Below are positions 59,706 to 64,000 of a DNA stretch of 64,000 bases, piece by piece. A program made the position numbers and the translations under genes. Origin of the DNA: Dugong dugon (Eukaryota > Chordata > Mammalia > Sirenia > Dugongidae); contig CM057460.1 in the NCBI GenBank assembly GCA_030035585.1, positions 219,687,711 to 219,751,710 on the forward strand, given 5' to 3'. The notes below the pieces were generated by a model. The model saw nothing but the letters and a program-made list of their open reading frames with translations, had not been told where the DNA came from and did not search any database. Position 1 is the first letter of the stretch. Every line of letters starts with the position of its first letter.

Positions 59706-61430
59706 AAAGACCCTGCAAGAAAACTACTAGAAGTAATAGAAAGATTGAGCAGAGCAGCAGGATACAAGATAAACATACAAAAATTGACTGGATTCCTATA
59801 CACTACTAAAGAGAACTACGAAAAAGAAATCAGGAAAGCAATAGCATTTATAGTGTCCCCTAAAAAAATAAAATACTTAGAAATAAATCTAACCAGGGAT
59901 GTAAAAGACCTATGGGAAAAAAAAAAACACCTACAAAACACTACTGCAAGAAACAAAAAGAGAACTACATAAATGGAGAAACATACCATGCTTATGTATA
60001 GGTAGACTCAACATTGTGAAAATGTCAATTCTACCCAAAGCAATCTACAAATACAGTGCAATCCCCATCCAAATACCAACAGCATTGTTTAAAGAGATAG
60101 AAAAACTAATCAGTAACTTTATATGAAAGCGAAACAGGCCCCGGATAAATAAAGCACTACTGAAGAAGAAGAATAAGGTAGGAGGACTCGCACTACCTGA
60201 CCTCAGAACCTACTACAGAGCTACGGTAGTCAAAACAGCCTAGTACTGGTACAACGACAGATACACTGACCAATGGAACAGAACTGAGAACCAGATGTAA
60301 ATCCATCCACCTGCAGTCACCTGATCTTTAGCAAAGTCCCAAAGTCCATCAAATGGGGAAAAGGCAGTCTTTTAACAAATGGTGCTGGCAAATCTGGATG
60401 TGCATGTGCAAAAAAATGAAACAGGAACCATACCTCACACCATACAAAAAACTAATTCAAAATGGATCAAAGACCTAAATATCAAACCCAAAACTATGAA
60501 AGTCATAGACTAAAAAATGGGGTCAATGCTAGAGGCTCTAATACATGGCATAAACAGGATACAAACCATATCGAGCAATACAAAAACACCAGAAGATAAG
60601 CTCGATAACTGGAATCTTCTAAAAATTAAACACTTATGCTCATCAAAAGATTTCACCAAAAGTGTAAAAAGAGAATCTACAAACTGGGAAAAAAATTTTG
60701 GTTTGACAAATCTGACAAAGGTCTAATCTCTAAAATCTACAGGAAAATTCAACACTTCTACAACAAAAAAAAACCCAAATAATCCAATTAAAAAATGGAC
60801 AAAGGATATGAACAAACACTTCACCTAAGAAGACATTCAGGCAACTAACAGACACAGTAGGGAATTCTCATGATCTCTAGCTATTAGAGAAGTACAAATA
60901 AAAACAACAATTAGATACTATCTTACCCTGACATTACTGGCACGAAGCAAGAAAAAAAAAATACAGAAAACAACAAATGTTTGAGAGGCTGCAGGGAGAT
61001 TGGAACTCTTGTACTGCTGGTGGGAATGCAAAATGGTTCAATCATTTTGGAAAATGATATGACACTTCCTTAAAAGCTAGAAATAGAAATACTGTATGAT
61101 TCAGCAATTCCACTCCTAGGAACATATCCTAGAGAAATAAGAGAAGTCACACGAATAGACATGCACGCCCGTCTTCATTGCAGTGCGCGCCCGTCTTCAC
61201 AATAGCAAAAAGATGGAAACAACCTAAGTACCCATCTAGAGATGAATGGATAAACAAACTATAGTACATACACACAATGGAATACTATGCAATGATAATT
61301 AACAATGATGAAGCTGGGAAATATCTCACAACATAGATGAATCTGGGGGGCATTATGCTGAATGCAGTAAGTCGTTCACAAAAGGACAAATATTGTATGA
61401 GACTACTCTTTAAAAAACTCATGTAAAGGT
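59706..61430 (+). pseudogene. L1 ORF2 remnant, late RT to C-terminus
   Basis: [22 protein letters not shown] directly follows the RTE. Later peptides (KVDNWNLLKIKHLCSSKDF-like at 60,517-60,726) match the ORF2 C-terminal third. Duplicated at 1805-3530. Confidence 0.8.
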
Positions 61431-62400
61431 TTACACATGAAAAGAAACAATGTTTGATGGTTACGAGGGAAGGGAGGGGTGGTGAGGGAAAAAAATAAAC
61501 TAGAGAATAGATAAGTGGTAACTTTGGTGAAGGATAAGACAGGACACAATACTGGGGAAGCCAACACAACTTGTACAAAACAAGGTTATGGATGCTCCAT
61601 AGACACATCCAAACTCCCTGAGGGACCAAATTACTGGGCTGAAGGCTGGGGACCATGGTCTCGGGGAACATCTAGCTCAACTGGAGTAACATAGTTTATA
61701 AAGAAAGAGTTCTACCTCGTACTTTGGTGAGTAGCATCTGGGGTCTTAAAAGCTTGTGAGTGGCCATCTAAGATATTCCACTGGTCTCACTCTGTCTGGA
61801 GCAAGGGAGGATGAAGAAACCCAAAGACACAAGGAAAATATTAGTCCAAAGGACTAATGGACCATGAGTACCACAGTCTCCACCAGACTGAGTCCAGCAC
61901 CACTAGATGGTGCCAGGCTACCACCACCAACTGCTCTGACAAGGATCACAGTAGAAGGTCCTGGACAGAGCTGGAGGAAAATGTAGAAGAAAATTCTAAC
62001 TCACACAAAAAAAGACCAGACTTGCTGGTTTGACAAAGACTGGGGAAACCCCGAGAGTATGGCCCCCGGAAACCCTTTTTAGCTTTTATCTCAGTACTGA
62101 AGTCACTCCCGAGGTTCACCCTTCAGCCAAAGATTAGACAGGCCCATAAACCAAAACGAGACTAATGGGGCACAACAGCCCAGGGACAAGGACGAGAAGG
62201 CAGGAGGGGACAGGAAAGCTCCTAATAGGGAACCCAAGGTCATGAAGAGAGACTGTTGACATGTTGTGGGGTTGTTAATCAATGTCATAAGACAATATGT
62301 GTACTAACTGTTTAACGAGAAACCGTTTGTTCTGTAAACATTCATCTAAACTACAATAAGAAAAAATTTTTAAGAAAAATCAAAGGAAAAAAAAACAAAA

Positions 62401-63989
62401 AGAAATATAGGCTTCAAAACATGGGCTCAGTCCCTGCATTTGCAACCTGAGAAGGAGGCTTTTCTGAAACAGGAGAGATGAGCCAACACATTTGCACAGA
62501 AGCAGCTCAATTCAGATGGAGAAATGCCCTGCAAAATAGGATGGCAGACCTCATTGTACAGATTAACATTGTCTTCACCACTTTGCAGCAAATACCTTTC
62601 CTGAGTTAAGGCGAGAGACTAGTCCAACATATATAAGTGGTTCAGCAGTGTGAAGCCTTTGCTTTGAGCGCTTAGTAAAATCAGGTAAAGGAAAACTAAA
62701 AAATAATCTTTCCTGTGGTCAGCCATAAGACTGCTTTGCATGGAGTGTGAAGGTGGCTGGATGGGCAAAGGCCCTTGCAAAGAAGTGCCTTGTTATCTGA
62801 CACCTTGCAACTCAGGCACTTGCAAGCCTCCAGTGTGAAGGAAACTGAGGCTTAAACTCCAAACCATAAACCTCAGTTGTTCCTTGGCCATCTGAGAAAG
62901 CCAAATAAGATGAGCTTGGGTCAGGCCGACAAGGGGACACAGGAGACGCCCTTGACCAGGGCCCAGCTCATTGTCTTGGGCCCCAGGTGCCTTGACCTAA
63001 GTCTAACTGAAGCCAGAAAAGCTCCCAGAACCCTGCACAGACCATGCCTTGTGCCCAGCCCTCTTCTATTTGAAGGGAGACACCAAAAGGTCCCCAGCAA
63101 GCACAGAACACACAGGCCAGGGCTCCACAGTGTGCCCTGAGAAGACCTACTGCCCACTGAGGAAGTGAGTGGTGCAGTTGAGCAGTCTAACACCAGCTGG
63201 GGCCACAGGGATTTCTGAGCCCAATTTATAAACATCTATTTCTGTCTGGGGCGGACCGTTTCCTATGAGGGGAGCTGCAGCCAGCCCGCTGACATCTTCT
63301 GGGGTGTGGCTGGAGGATGTGTGGAGTTCCAAGCTGCTAACACGGACACACAGCCTGGCCAGACCCATCCCAGAGCACCAAGGATGCTGGGGGCGAGTTC
63401 GTGCATCCTCGTCATAGCATTAAAAACTCAAGGATCAGCAGTTAGGAGAAGGGGCGTTGGAAAGAGACTGAAGGTGAGATGGAAACTTCCCTGTGAGCCT
63501 TTGCAATCACCTTTATCTCCCAGCGGAGGAGCACAGAGGGTCAGGCTGCCAAGTGGACCCTGATGGCGCTGATTTTCCCTTCTGCTCCACTGTTTGCTGG
63601 CTGGGAGCCTTGGGACAAGTCACTGTGCCTCTCTAGCCAGTTTCCTCATCTGTAAAACGGGGATAACACCCACCACTTTGTATGGATAGTGGCTGTTGCA
63701 ATGAGAAAGTGTAGGTGTCTATCGAACACTTAGGACAGCAGTGAAGGTCCTCCAGAGGTGCTATCTCTTATTGCTTGGGGCACCGAATGAGAATGATCAG
63801 TGGTCTCATTTATGCTTATTTTCTAGCTTGGATCTGGAGCACTGCAGGCTATCATCCTTGCTCTTCTCCCTCTCCCTCCCCTTCTTCCTCTCCCACACCT
63901 GAGGACTCTCAGCAAGGCCATCTAACAGCTTCCAACAAGGATCACTGTGGGTTGTCTGACCTTTGTCCGGATGTCCCCTTAGGCTCGCC
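62401..63989 (-). other. B3GALT5 3' flank, copy B
   Basis: Duplicate of 4501-6089, differing at about 1% of sites. Presumed 3' UTR and flank of the second gene copy beyond the window. Confidence 0.6.
63595..63745 (-). repeat. MIR SINE, copy B
   Basis: Duplicate of the MIR at 5695-5845, carried along in the segmental duplication. Confidence 0.8.
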
Positions 63990-64000
63990 TCAGAAAACTG
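63990..64000 (-). CDS. B3GALT5: start of a second B3GALT5 coding exon (3' end only)
   Basis: The last 11 bases correspond to 6090-6100 of the first copy. On the minus strand they give the stop codon, the final Phe and Val codons and part of one more. The preceding 6 kb matches the first copy, so a full second gene is expected just beyond the window. Whether it is intact cannot be seen here. Confidence 0.6.

Larger units (their letters stand above)
53224..62400 (+). mobile_element. full-length decayed L1 LINE with a nested RTE (copy B)
   Basis: 5' region of tandem monomers (53,224-54,400), broken ORF1 (about 54,700-55,800), broken ORF2 (about 56,100-61,430, interrupted by the RTE at 58,304-59,705), then 3' UTR and an A-rich tail at about 62,340-62,400. 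Without the RTE it is about 7.8 kb. No matching target-site duplication was found at its two ends. Its 3' part from 57,903 is duplicated at 1-4500. Confidence 0.9.
57903..64000 (+). repeat. tandem segmental duplication, copy B (left part)
   Basis: Direct repeat of bases 1-6100, offset 57,902 at the left and 57,900 at the right. The match reaches the window edge without fading, so the duplicated unit continues beyond it. The distance between copies gives a unit length of about 57.9 kb. Confidence 0.95.

Noticed and set aside
1-64000. CRISPR arrays, operons or other prokaryotic systems
   Set aside because: SINE, LINE and LTR content and a vertebrate Golgi enzyme show this is mammalian DNA; the only regular short arrays are microsatellites and L1 monomers.

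Overview
The window looks like a piece of an afrotherian mammal genome, most likely an elephant. Its repeats are AfroSINE-type tRNA-derived SINEs, an RTE (BovB-like) LINE whose 3' end begins GTTGTTGTTAGGTGCC when read on the opposite strand, and a young L1. It also holds many ERV-L/MaLR-type LTRs that start TGTCATGGATTG or TGTGATGGTTAAG and end CTAAGACA. All identifications are by eye and from memory of repeat families; no search was run.

The only host protein gene I recognise is B3GALT5 (beta-1,3-galactosyltransferase 5). It is an intact single coding exon on the minus strand (7025 to 6090, 311 residues) with a splice acceptor directly before the ATG. Sequence at higher coordinates is its upstream side, and would hold its 5' introns and non-coding exons, none of which I can identify.

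The main structural feature is a tandem segmental duplication. Bases 1-6100 recur at 57,903-64,000 in the same orientation at about 99.5% identity (roughly 31 substitutions and 2 small indels by eye). The window is therefore one unit of about 57.9 kb plus the first tenth of the next, and it ends just as a second B3GALT5 coding exon begins (its stop codon and two codons are visible).

Layout: 1-4500, 3' part of an L1 carrying a nested RTE; 4501-6089, B3GALT5 3' flank; 6090-7025, B3GALT5; 7026-12,640, upstream DNA with AfroSINEs and a 2.16-kb MaLR-like LTR element nested in one of them; 12,645-20,618, an ERV-L provirus fossil inserted in an older MLT2-like LTR; 20,619-27,771, mostly unique DNA with SINEs, L1 3' ends and a solo LTR; 27,772-32,004, a full-length RTE with intact target-site duplications, interrupted by two LTRs; 32,005-47,535, unique DNA with scattered SINEs, solo LTRs and a hAT transposon; 47,536-53,223, old L1 and RTE fragments, including RTE-derived composites; 53,224-62,400, a full-length but decayed L1 with a tandem-monomer 5' region and the nested RTE; 62,401-64,000, second copy of the B3GALT5 3' flank.

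No RNA genes or CRISPR arrays were found, and no bacterial-type features. The most plausible biological novelty is copy-number expansion of B3GALT5 by recent tandem duplication. An assembly artefact (two haplotypes placed in series) remains the main alternative.
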